Source: CAYYBZ01 sp964470285 [NCBI: uncultured Oligoflexia bacterium]
GTDB taxonomy: Bacteria > Bdellovibrionota_G > CAYYBZ01
Length of the DNA: 5,203 nt
Direction of reading: 5' to 3'
Assembly: GCA_964470285.1 (NCBI GenBank)
Contig: CAYYBZ010000175.1
Coordinates: 1 to 5,203 of the forward strand
Positions 1-5,203 of this stretch are shown in pieces (positions within the stretch are counted from its first letter, which is position 1; each line of letters opens with the position of its first letter). The position numbers and the translations under genes were made by a program. The notes below the pieces were generated by a model. The model did no database searches. It was given only the letters and a program-made list of their open reading frames with translations, and was not told the DNA's origin.

Positions 1-1
1 C

Positions 2-175
2 AGTATAAAATCAAAGGGCCCCTGCGGGAGAAACCTGGATTTTATTATCCAGGAAATGAACAGAGAAGTTAATACAATCGGGTCCAAATCGCAGGCAACG
101 GATATTTCGAATATTGTTGTTGATCTAAAAGGGGAAATAGAAAGAATCAGGGAACAGGTACAAAACATAGAATGA
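2..175 (+). CDS. yicC: YicC family protein, C-terminal end (partial, 5' end outside window)
   Basis: The last 57 codons of a gene that begins before the window are read in the frame starting at base 2 and end at TGA 173-175. The visible part carries the C-terminal signature of the YicC/YloC family: a G-P-x-G-R-x-L-D-F stretch, then QEMNRE, N-T-x-x-S-K, and a helical tail ending in REQVQNIE. Family knowledge: YicC-type proteins are cytoplasmic and have been linked to RNA cleavage or stability (E. coli YicC with small-RNA turnover) and to stationary-phase fitness. The gene is very often next to gmk, and here its stop overlaps the gmk start as ATGA, so the two are almost certainly cotranscribed and translationally coupled. 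The identity is firm; the N-terminal domain cannot be judged. Confidence 0.93.
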   Translation, partial: SIKSKGPCGRNLDFIIQEMNREVNTIGSKSQATDISNIVVDLKGEIERIREQVQNIE

Positions 176-741
176 GTAAAAAAGGAAAAGGCAAGCTTTT
201 TGTAGTCTCTGCTCCCTCGGGCGCCGGCAAAACTACAGTCGCTGTGGGGGCGATGGAAAAGCTAAAGAATATCAAAAGATCGGTTTCATGGACTACAAGA
301 GAACCAAGGCAGGGTGAAATTGACGGTAAAGACTATAAGTTTGTGTCCGTGGATGAGTTTAAAAAAAATATCGATGAAGACGGGTTTATTGAATGGGCAA
401 AGGTTTTTGAAGAATACTACGGAACTCCATTTAAGAACGTTGAGAATGCCAAAAAGGGTGGTTTTGATCTTTTTCTTATAATTGATGTTTTGGGTGCGGA
501 TCAGATTCGTAAAAAGAATTTAGATGCAGTCTTTGTGTTTGTCTTACCGCCTTCAATGGATGTTCTCGAAAGGCGTCTTAAGGAAAGAGGCCTTGATAGC
601 CCCGAAGAAATTGAAAAGAGACTCAACGAGGCTAAAAGAGAAATTGAGCAGTCAAAATATTATGACTATAAAATAGTGAACAAAGATCTTGAAAAAGCCG
701 TTAACGAACTTGTAAAAATAGTTGTCGCTGAAAGAGTATAA
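172..741 (+). CDS. gmk: Guanylate kinase
   Basis: Cytoplasmic guanylate kinase, which transfers phosphate from ATP to GMP to give GDP and so feeds GTP, dGTP and (p)ppGpp pools. The 189 residues match the usual bacterial length of about 190-210. The P-loop is at residues 14-21 (APSGAGKT). The GMP-binding region follows, with Ser39, Arg43 and Arg46 in SVSWTTREPR, Tyr55, Glu74 and the YYGT segment at 82-85. Asp105 opens the D-V-x-G-A segment and a lid region holds Arg134, Arg135 and Arg139. The tail DYKIVNKD is typical. One oddity: the family's conserved Gln in D-x-Q-G is Leu107 here. The ATG overlaps the yicC stop (ATGA), and no strong Shine-Dalgarno motif precedes it, which suggests reinitiation after yicC. 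The frequent neighbours remA (DUF370) and rpoZ are absent on both sides. Confidence 0.97.
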   Translation: MSKKGKGKLFVVSAPSGAGKTTVAVGAMEKLKNIKRSVSWTTREPRQGEIDGKDYKFVSVDEFKKNIDEDGFIEWAKVFEEYYGTPFKNVENAKKGGFDLFLIIDVLGADQIRKKNLDAVFVFVLPPSMDVLERRLKERGLDSPEEIEKRLNEAKREIEQSKYYDYKIVNKDLEKAVNELVKIVVAERV

Positions 742-750
742 AAATCCAGT

Positions 751-1284
751 TTAAGTGTTTCCAACCCAGAATCTTGTGTATTCGTCAAGAAAGGTCAGTG
801 TTTTTAAATCTTCCATTCTGTCTACGTAGAGTTTTCCGATAAGGTGATCGCCTTCATGCATAATTACGCGGGCTTTAAATCCGGTTGCTTCCATTTCCTG
901 CTCTTTACCCTTTCTGTCAAGATACTTTACGCGTATTGATTTTGGTCTTTTAACCTTTCCTCTCATGTCAGGAATACTTAAACATCCCTCCCAGTCCTCT
1001 TCTTCCTCATCGGACATATTTGTGTATCTGGGATTTATGAAAACCGTAAGAGGTATCGGTTCATATTCCTGATTTGCGGAAGGAGGAAGCTCAATAATCA
1101 TTAATTGAACGCTTTCATGCACTTGAGGAGCAGCTAAACCGACTCCGCCGTATTCATGAAGCGTATCAACCATATCATCGATTAGTTTTTGAATTTCAGG
1201 GCTTCTTATTTCACTTTTGGATAGTTCCTTGCCCTTTTTTCTTAAAACGGGATTTCCTATCCTTGCTATTTTCAGAATTGCCAT
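751..1284 (-). CDS. def: Peptide deformylase
   Basis: Cytoplasmic metalloenzyme that removes the formyl group from the N-terminal methionine of new proteins. All three family motifs are present: motif 1 GVGLAAPQ at residues 47-54 (Gln54), motif 2 EGCLS at 99-103 with metal ligand Cys101, and motif 3 HEGDH at 143-147 with ligands His143 and His147 and catalytic Glu144. The length of 177 residues is normal. Small departures are Met142 where Gln usually precedes the HExxH, and an acidic run (D92-D97) just before motif 2. The start ATG at 1284-1282 is supported by an AGGAGA site 6 bases upstream that overlaps the stop of the preceding hydrolase gene. The common partner fmt is not adjacent; def is the last gene of the minus-strand run. 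Its 3' end lies 9 bases from that of gmk on the other strand. Confidence 0.96.
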   Translation of the reverse strand: MAILKIARIGNPVLRKKGKELSKSEIRSPEIQKLIDDMVDTLHEYGGVGLAAPQVHESVQLMIIELPPSANQEYEPIPLTVFINPRYTNMSDEEEEDWEGCLSIPDMRGKVKRPKSIRVKYLDRKGKEQEMEATGFKARVIMHEGDHLIGKLYVDRMEDLKTLTFLDEYTRFWVGNT

Positions 1285-1290
1285 GACATA

Positions 1291-1296
1291 TCTCCT
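1291..1296 (-). promoter_or_regulatory. Ribosome binding site of def, overlapping the upstream stop codon
   Basis: On the minus strand this reads AGGAGA, 6 bases before the def ATG. Its 5' end shares two bases with the TAG stop (1297-1295) of the MBL-fold hydrolase gene. A ribosome ending the upstream gene therefore sits on the def initiation site, which implies translational coupling. Confidence 0.8.
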
Positions 1297-2272
1297 AATT
1301 GTCCAGAGTATAGTATATTATGCCATTTTCATTTAATTTTTTTAACCCGCCCTCGGATTCCAAAAGCTCTAAAAGTCCTGTAATTTCGGGAATTCCTTTA
1401 AAGATTTCCCGGTCGTTTAAGAATCCGAAAAGCGCCCTGCACAGTTCAAAGCGGTTTTTAAGACCTCTTCTTAAGATCTTTGCGATATTATTTTTTCTTT
1501 CAATGTAAAAATCCTTTATCTGTTCGATGCTTCCTTTCGGATCTAGGATGAAATCTCCGTGTCCGGGGAATGTATAGAGCATTTCCAATTTGGATATTTT
1601 GTTCAAAGAGTTAAAAAAGTCTTTCATGCATCCGAGTTCACCCGACTCTTCTTCAAATATTTCCCTGAATCTTACAAAAGGCTTATTTAAAAGTGTCAGG
1701 TGATCGGATGAAAAAAGAATGCCCTTTTTGCTTTCATGCAGGCATATCAGATTATCAGTGTGCCCGGGCGTATGAATAACATCAAAGCTATAATTCGAAG
1801 ATTCAATCTTATCACCGTCTTTTAAGGGTTTGACTTCCTGAGCGCTTGAACCCATATATGAAGCCTGAATTCTCTTGTTATGGCCTCTTGTCAAAAGAGA
1901 TGACGGGACTGCAGACTGAAGATAAAAATTTTTGATTTTACGTGTCTGCTTTAGGTAATTTGAAGAGAAGTTCTCAAGTTCTCTTGTTTTTGTGTGATAA
2001 ACGTAAACTTTAGCGTCTGAGAGCTCCTGAATCCTTCCTGCCAGACCGCAGTGATCAAGATGGGTATGCGTTACTATTATTCTTTTAATATCGTAAAAAG
2101 AAAGACCGATTTGAGAAAGATTTTTGGAAAATATGTGTTCGGCGATAGCTCCGTTAACACCTGTATCTATTAATGTGACCGGGTCGTCCTTAACAATATA
2201 AACGTTTACGTCACCTATCGGAAAGCCTGTAGGCAGTGTAATTTTATGTATCTTTTTAATCTGTGGGAGCAT
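1295..2272 (-). CDS. MBL-fold metallo-hydrolase (glyoxalase II/LACTB2-like), substrate unknown
   Basis: A metallo-beta-lactamase-fold hydrolase of 325 residues from the chosen ATG. The metal site is complete: the HTHLDH motif (His69, His71, Asp73, His74), His171 in HTPGH, Asp190 in SSDH and His238 in FPGHGD. That set fits a dinuclear zinc or iron hydrolase of the glyoxalase II type. After the catalytic domain, residues about 243-325 are helical and charged with a short beta end, like the winged-helix-type tail of LACTB2-like members. The substrate cannot be inferred; thioesters and nucleic acid are both known in the superfamily. Start choice: ATG 2272-2270 gives MLPQIKKIHKITLP, the usual lead into the first strand. 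A TTG at 2293-2291 would add seven residues. Neither has a clear Shine-Dalgarno site. It lies 50 bases after the nitroreductase and is probably in one operon with it and def. Confidence 0.88.
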   Translation of the reverse strand: MLPQIKKIHKITLPTGFPIGDVNVYIVKDDPVTLIDTGVNGAIAEHIFSKNLSQIGLSFYDIKRIIVTHTHLDHCGLAGRIQELSDAKVYVYHTKTRELENFSSNYLKQTRKIKNFYLQSAVPSSLLTRGHNKRIQASYMGSSAQEVKPLKDGDKIESSNYSFDVIHTPGHTDNLICLHESKKGILFSSDHLTLLNKPFVRFREIFEEESGELGCMKDFFNSLNKISKLEMLYTFPGHGDFILDPKGSIEQIKDFYIERKNNIAKILRRGLKNRFELCRALFGFLNDREIFKGIPEITGLLELLESEGGLKKLNENGIIYYTLDN

Positions 2273-2322
2273 CGAATCAATGACATAAACCAAAAAGCAG
2301 ACTAACGCAAGGGTAAATACGG

Positions 2323-2889
2323 TTAATCGATAAAGTTAATTCTACCTTCCTGTCTTGGCGGAGATGGAGGCTCATGATCGGGAAATCCCAAAACAATTCC
2401 GCAGATTAGCTCAAGGCCCTCAGAAGGCTTTATAAATGAATTTACTTCTTCCTTAATCTCTAGAAATGAACCCATGGCACATGTTCCAAGCCCTTCCGAC
2501 TGGGCTGCCAAAAGTAAATTCTGAACTGCCATATAAACGGAACCACGCGCAGTTTGATTGTTTTCATCAGCATTGGGTTTTGAATATGCAAAGATTACAA
2601 CCGGGGCATTTCCCATCGTGAAAAAGAATCTTTCGGTAAACTGATAAAGGCTCGGTTTTAATCTTTTTTGAAGAACGTCTTTTATTTTGAGCCATGCCTT
2701 TTGAGTTAGCTCTAGGCATTTATCCCTTTTTTCTCCACTTAAAACGTAAAATCTCCAGTTTTGAAGATTTTTCCCCGAAGGCGCCCAAGTGGCCGCTTCA
2801 AGAACACGTTTTAGCTTTGTTTCATTAACTTCCTTTTTCTTGAAAACCCTTATTGATCTTCTGCTTTTTATTAATTCATAAATATCCAT
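2323..2889 (-). CDS. Nitroreductase family FMN-dependent oxidoreductase
   Basis: A flavoprotein of the nitroreductase superfamily, 188 residues and of the usual single-domain length; members form dimers that bind FMN and reduce nitro compounds, quinones or other acceptors with NAD(P)H. FMN-phosphate-binding residues are visible at the N-terminus in SRRSIR (Arg10, Arg11, Ser12, Arg14). APSGKNLQNW at 36-45 is the second hallmark, with Asn44 where Pro is commonest. The C-terminal hallmarks are GLGTC at 133-137 and GFPD at 168-171, followed by a Pro-rich tail. The physiological substrate is not predictable. Start: ATG 2889-2887 is preceded by GGGGTGA (minus strand, 2898-2892). A GTG at 2895-2893 lies inside that purine-rich stretch and would add only two residues, so the ATG is preferred. 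It is the first gene of the minus-strand run, just downstream of a candidate promoter. Confidence 0.92.
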   Translation of the reverse strand: MDIYELIKSRRSIRVFKKKEVNETKLKRVLEAATWAPSGKNLQNWRFYVLSGEKRDKCLELTQKAWLKIKDVLQKRLKPSLYQFTERFFFTMGNAPVVIFAYSKPNADENNQTARGSVYMAVQNLLLAAQSEGLGTCAMGSFLEIKEEVNSFIKPSEGLELICGIVLGFPDHEPPSPPRQEGRINFID

Positions 2890-2909
2890 TTTCACCCCGC
2901 TTTGTGCCT

Positions 2910-2937
2910 AATATAACCGTTAATGTTTTGATAACAA
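2910..2937 (-). promoter_or_regulatory. Candidate sigma-70-type promoter for the nitroreductase-MBL-def run
   Basis: On the minus strand, TTGTTA (2937-2932) is followed after 16 bases by TATATT (2915-2910), a fair match to -35 and -10 boxes. The predicted start is near base 2903, leaving a leader of about 14 bases before the nitroreductase ATG. The region is AT-rich, so chance matches are possible. Confidence 0.5.
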
Positions 2938-2941
2938 TTAA
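2928..2941. promoter_or_regulatory. FNR/CRP-type palindrome (possible operator)
   Basis: TTGATAACAATTAA matches the FNR-type consensus TTGAT-N4-ATCAA at nine of ten defined positions. It covers the candidate -35 box of the minus-strand promoter, where a bound regulator would more likely block than activate. No regulator gene is in the window, and the site sits in AT-rich DNA, so this is tentative. Confidence 0.25.
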
Positions 2942-2989
2942 TTTTTTATCACACTATAAGCATTTTCTGGATTGGCTTTTTATTTTCAT

Positions 2990-3017
2990 TTGACCCGGGA
3001 TTATATTTATATACTAT
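2990..3017 (+). promoter_or_regulatory. Candidate promoter for the amrS transcription unit
   Basis: TTGACC at 2990-2995 is a good -35 match. The best-spaced -10 is TACTAT at 3012-3017 (16-base spacer); TATACT at 3010-3015 fits the consensus better but has a 14-base spacer. Either choice puts the transcript start at about 3021-3027, on or just before the preferred amrS ATG at 3027. The message may therefore be leaderless or nearly so. Confidence 0.4.
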
Positions 3018-3026
3018 ATGGGCCTT

Positions 3027-4040
3027 ATGAAAGAAGCTAAGTTATGGGAAAAACAGGCAGACGGCAGGGTTAAATGCAATCTGTGCGGCCATAGATGCAG
3101 CCTTAATGACGGCCGTTTCGGCATTTGCGGAGCCAGGAAAAACGAAAAAGGTATTCTTTATTCAGTAGCTTATGGCCGTCTTATAGCCACCAATATAGAT
3201 CCTATTGAAAAAAAGCCTCTTTTCCATTTTTTACCGGGTTCCAAATCATTTTCACTGGCTTCAGCCGGGTGCAATTTCAGATGCCAATTCTGTCAGAACT
3301 ATTCAATTTCACAGCTTAGAAATGAAGATTTAATCAAAAAATCGGATAACGCTACCCCTAAAGAAGTTGTTGAAACCGCAAGAAGCCGCGGCTGTAAATC
3401 GATGTCTTACACCTACACGGAACCAACCGTGAATTTTGAATTTGTATACGAATGCTCGCAGCTTGCAAATGAAAGGAACATTTACAACACATGGGTCACT
3501 AACGGTTTTATGACTGCTGAAACGATTGAAACGATAACTCCGTATATTGATGCGGCCAACGTCGATTTAAAGGCATTTAAGGAGGAAACGTATAATGATG
3601 TTTTGGGCGGTAAACTTCAAGTTGTTCTCGATTCAATAAAAATGATGAAAGAAAAGGGCATATGGCTCGAGCTTACGACACTTGTTGTTCCCGATATGAA
3701 CGATTCGGATGAAGAGCTGACAAAGCTTGCACAGTTTATCGCTGATGTTGATCCGCTCATACCCTGGCATGTTTCCAGATATCATGCAGATTACAAATAT
3801 CTTACAAGAAGGGATAAAACTCCCGAGAAAACACTTGAGAAAGCCGCAGATATTGGGAAAAAAGCAGGACTTAAATATATTTATTGCGGAAATCTGTGGG
3901 GTTCGGAAGGAGAGCATACATTTTGCCATTCATGCAATGAAAAATTAGTTGAAAGATACGGCTTTACAATTCTTTCAAATAAGATTGTAGGGGGTAAATG
4001 CTCAAAATGCTCAAGCGAAATACCGGGAAAATGGAGATAG
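3027..4040 (+). CDS. amrS: AmmeMemoRadiSam system radical SAM enzyme
   Basis: A radical SAM enzyme of the family found with MEMO1-like and AMMECR1-like proteins; its reaction is not established to my knowledge. In the 337 residues the N-terminus has a cysteine set C-x2-C-x3-C (Cys17, Cys20, Cys24) plus Cys34 in GICGAR. The conserved DPIEKKPLFHF leads to the SAM-cluster motif C-x3-C-x2-C (Cys82, Cys86, Cys89) in GCNFRCQFCQNY. The YTYTEPT segment follows near residue 130. The C-terminus carries a zinc-ribbon-like pair, Cys300/Cys303 and Cys325/Cys328, ending EIPGKW, as in this family; simple glycyl-radical activases usually lack it. Start: ATG 3027 gives MKEAKLWEK, the family's usual opening. 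ATG 3018 would add three residues and lies in the promoter. Neither has a Shine-Dalgarno site. No MEMO1 or AMMECR1 homologue is in view. The stop is 2 bases from the next start. Confidence 0.9.
   Translation: MKEAKLWEKQADGRVKCNLCGHRCSLNDGRFGICGARKNEKGILYSVAYGRLIATNIDPIEKKPLFHFLPGSKSFSLASAGCNFRCQFCQNYSISQLRNEDLIKKSDNATPKEVVETARSRGCKSMSYTYTEPTVNFEFVYECSQLANERNIYNTWVTNGFMTAETIETITPYIDAANVDLKAFKEETYNDVLGGKLQVVLDSIKMMKEKGIWLELTTLVVPDMNDSDEELTKLAQFIADVDPLIPWHVSRYHADYKYLTRRDKTPEKTLEKAADIGKKAGLKYIYCGNLWGSEGEHTFCHSCNEKLVERYGFTILSNKIVGGKCSKCSSEIPGKWR
4033..4036 (+). promoter_or_regulatory. Ribosome binding site that fixes the aminotransferase start
   Basis: GGAG lies 6 bases before ATG 4043, inside the last codons of amrS. 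This favours 4043 over the in-frame ATGs at 3998 and 4031, which would overlap amrS and lack a comparable site. Confidence 0.75.
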
Positions 4041-4042
4041 AA

Positions 4043-4912
4043 ATGGAATTAATTTACAGCAAAGATTTTAAGAAGGTTAAAAAAGAACAGGCATCTATCT
4101 CGATTATGGATAGGGGCTTTTTATACGGAGACAGCATATATGAAGCCGTAAGAACTTATAACGGTAAACCTTTTCTTTTAGACGAACATTTTCGCCGGAT
4201 GAAAAATTCGGCTTTAAGATTGTCTATGGAAGTTCCTTTTACGCAGGCCGATTTAAAAAATCATATTGAAGAGCTTATTAAAGACTTAAATTTTGACTGC
4301 TACGCCAGAATTATAGTTACACGCGGAAAGGATGATTTTTTCAATCTCTATCCGGAAACTACAAAAAATCCGTCGGTCGTTGTTGTAATTGCTAAATGCC
4401 ATGAATATCCCAAAGAATTCTATGAAAAGGGTTTAAATCTTTCCATAGTTTCAATTACGAGAAACTTAAGAACGGCGCTTGATCCCGAGATTAAATCCGG
4501 AAATTATCTCAACAATGTTCTTGCGATAATGGAGGCCAAGAAAAAGGGTTCTAACGATGCCTTGATGGTCAATCAGCAGGGCTTTATTACAGAATGCACA
4601 ACCAGTAATATTTTCTCAGTAAAGGACGGAAGGGTTTTTACTCCGTCTTTAGATTCCGGGATTCTTCACGGAGTAACAAGACAGCTGCTTATAAAGCTTA
4701 TAAAAGACAACAACATACCTTTTGAAGAAACAATTATGAAGCCGCAGGATATTTACAGTATGGATGAATGCTTTTTAACGGCATCGACAAAGGAAGTAAT
4801 GCCCGTACAAAAAATCGACGATAAAATTATAGGAAAGGGCCTAAGAGGTCCCATAACTGCTAAGCTAATGGAGATTTTCAAAAAGGAAATTAAAAGGCAG
4901 CTTGCCTTATAG
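4043..4912 (+). CDS. Class IV PLP-dependent aminotransferase (branched-chain or D-amino-acid type)
   Basis: A fold-type IV PLP aminotransferase of 289 residues, the usual length for branched-chain (IlvE-like) and D-amino-acid transaminases. The opening DRGFLYGDSIYEAVR at 23-37 and the EHFRRMKNSA region at 48-57 are family hallmarks; Arg52 is the likely PLP-phosphate contact. The Schiff-base lysine is Lys151 in EIKSGNYLNN. Glu184, in ECTTSN, should pair with the pyridine nitrogen; Cys185 stands where Gly or Ala is common. A G-V-T-R turn follows as the second phosphate contact. The YLNNVLA segment leans to branched-chain enzymes, while TTSN and the ARIIVTRG strand lean to D-amino-acid types, so substrate and gene symbol are left open; 4-amino-4-deoxychorismate lyase is less likely. 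The start is set by GGAG at 4033-4036. With only 2 bases after amrS, the two genes are probably cotranslated. Confidence 0.92.
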   Translation: MELIYSKDFKKVKKEQASISIMDRGFLYGDSIYEAVRTYNGKPFLLDEHFRRMKNSALRLSMEVPFTQADLKNHIEELIKDLNFDCYARIIVTRGKDDFFNLYPETTKNPSVVVVIAKCHEYPKEFYEKGLNLSIVSITRNLRTALDPEIKSGNYLNNVLAIMEAKKKGSNDALMVNQQGFITECTTSNIFSVKDGRVFTPSLDSGILHGVTRQLLIKLIKDNNIPFEETIMKPQDIYSMDECFLTASTKEVMPVQKIDDKIIGKGLRGPITAKLMEIFKKEIKRQLAL

Positions 4913-4925
4913 CTGTTATTAATTC

Positions 4926-4929
4926 GGAG
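4926..4929 (+). promoter_or_regulatory. Ribosome binding site of the OYE-family gene
   Basis: GGAG stands 6 bases before ATG 4936 in the short gap after the aminotransferase. The same GGAG-to-ATG spacing occurs at the aminotransferase start. No terminator-like hairpin lies in the gap, so the gene is probably in the same transcript. Confidence 0.7.
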
Positions 4930-4935
4930 ATATCT

Positions 4936-5203
4936 ATGTCTATTCTCTTTGAACCGGGTAAAATTTCAAATCTGATAATTAAGAACAGATTTGTAAGATC
5001 TGCCACTCATGATAATTCTGCAGATAACGGCTATGTTACTGACAAAACAATTGAAATATATTCGAGACTGGCAAGGAATCAAATCGGTCTTATTATATCA
5101 GGTCATATGTACGTTGATGAAAAGGGAATTCCAAGCTTTGGAATGCTCGGCGTTGAGTCCGATGATAAAGTAGATGGGCTTAAGAGTTTGACTCAGGCCG
5201 TTC
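4936..5203 (+). CDS. Old Yellow Enzyme family NADH:flavin oxidoreductase, N-terminal part (cut by window end)
   Basis: The first 89 codons of a gene that runs off the window. The N-terminus is typical of the Old Yellow Enzyme TIM barrel: LFEPGKISNLIIKNRF at 4-19 (the L-F-x-P and K-N-R signatures) and RSAT at 21-24, where the first strand contacts FMN. G-Y-V-T-D at 32-36 and the helix leading to GLIISG at 51-56 complete the match to the second strand. Full members bind FMN and reduce activated double bonds; longer ones add an iron-sulphur cluster and an FAD/NAD domain (2,4-dienoyl-CoA reductase type). Which class this is cannot be told, because the catalytic His pair, the cluster cysteines and the C-terminus lie outside. 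The ATG has a well-spaced GGAG. It follows the aminotransferase by 23 bases. Confidence 0.92.
   Translation, partial: MSILFEPGKISNLIIKNRFVRSATHDNSADNGYVTDKTIEIYSRLARNQIGLIISGHMYVDEKGIPSFGMLGVESDDKVDGLKSLTQAV

Noticed and set aside
1320-1508. 62-codon plus-strand open frame
   Set aside because: It lies wholly antisense to the C-terminal part of the MBL-fold hydrolase and is low in complexity (rich in Ser, Lys, Phe) with no recognisable motif; a shadow frame.
2929-2951. TGATAA / TTATCA inverted repeat as a terminator
   Set aside because: The stem is six AT-rich pairs with an 11-base loop, and it lies between divergent 5' ends where no terminator is needed.
3633-3948. Open frames of 98 codons (minus) and 73 codons (plus) inside amrS
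   Set aside because: Both overlap the well-supported amrS frame, show no family motif, and have no ribosome binding site or separate context.
3027-4040. Pyruvate formate-lyase-type activating enzyme instead of AmrS
   Set aside because: The radical SAM motif alone would fit, but the N-terminal cysteine set, DPIEKKPLFHF and the C-terminal four-cysteine zinc-ribbon-like tail match the AmmeMemoRadiSam family, and no glycyl radical enzyme gene is nearby.
3998-4042. Longer N-terminus for the aminotransferase (ATG 3998 or 4031)
   Set aside because: These starts overlap the amrS end, lack a good ribosome binding site and add residues with no place in the family, while ATG 4043 has GGAG at 6 bases and gives the normal length.
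1-5203. CRISPR array, insertion sequence, tRNA/rRNA gene or defence system
   Set aside because: No regularly spaced repeats, transposase motifs, terminal inverted repeats or RNA-gene signatures were seen; nearly all bases are in recognisable metabolic genes.

Overview
The window looks like an ordinary chromosomal stretch from a Gram-negative, probably anaerobic or facultative bacterium of moderately low GC (near 40% by eye). The yicC-gmk pair, a radical SAM enzyme of the AmmeMemoRadiSam type, a nitroreductase and an Old Yellow Enzyme relative would fit a Desulfobacterota-like (former deltaproteobacterial) or related deep-branching lineage. That placement is an inference from gene content and is weak. 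No mobile element, CRISPR array, rRNA, tRNA or prophage gene is visible, and no gene-free stretch exceeds about 140 bases.

Layout. (1) Bases 2-741, plus strand: the 3' end of yicC, then gmk (guanylate kinase), joined by an ATGA stop/start overlap. (2) Bases 751-2889, minus strand: a three-gene run read from right to left, made of a nitroreductase-family flavoprotein, a metallo-beta-lactamase-fold hydrolase and def (peptide deformylase). The ribosome binding site of def overlaps the stop codon of the hydrolase. This run converges on gmk with a 9-base gap. (3) Bases 2890-3026: an AT-rich divergent intergenic region with a candidate promoter in each direction and a near-match to an FNR/CRP-type palindrome. 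(4) Bases 3027-5203, plus strand: amrS, then a class IV PLP-dependent aminotransferase 2 bases later, then the start of an Old Yellow Enzyme-family NADH:flavin oxidoreductase 23 bases later, cut by the window end.

Function together. The left part is core metabolism: GMP to GDP conversion and N-formyl removal from new proteins. The right part is redox and cofactor chemistry: radical SAM, PLP and FMN enzymes in one probable transcription unit, whose shared pathway cannot be read from the sequence. I see no clearly new system. The points most worth checking are the amrS gene with neither of its usual partners in view and its tight coupling to an aminotransferase, the apparently very short or absent leader of amrS, and the palindrome between the two divergent units.
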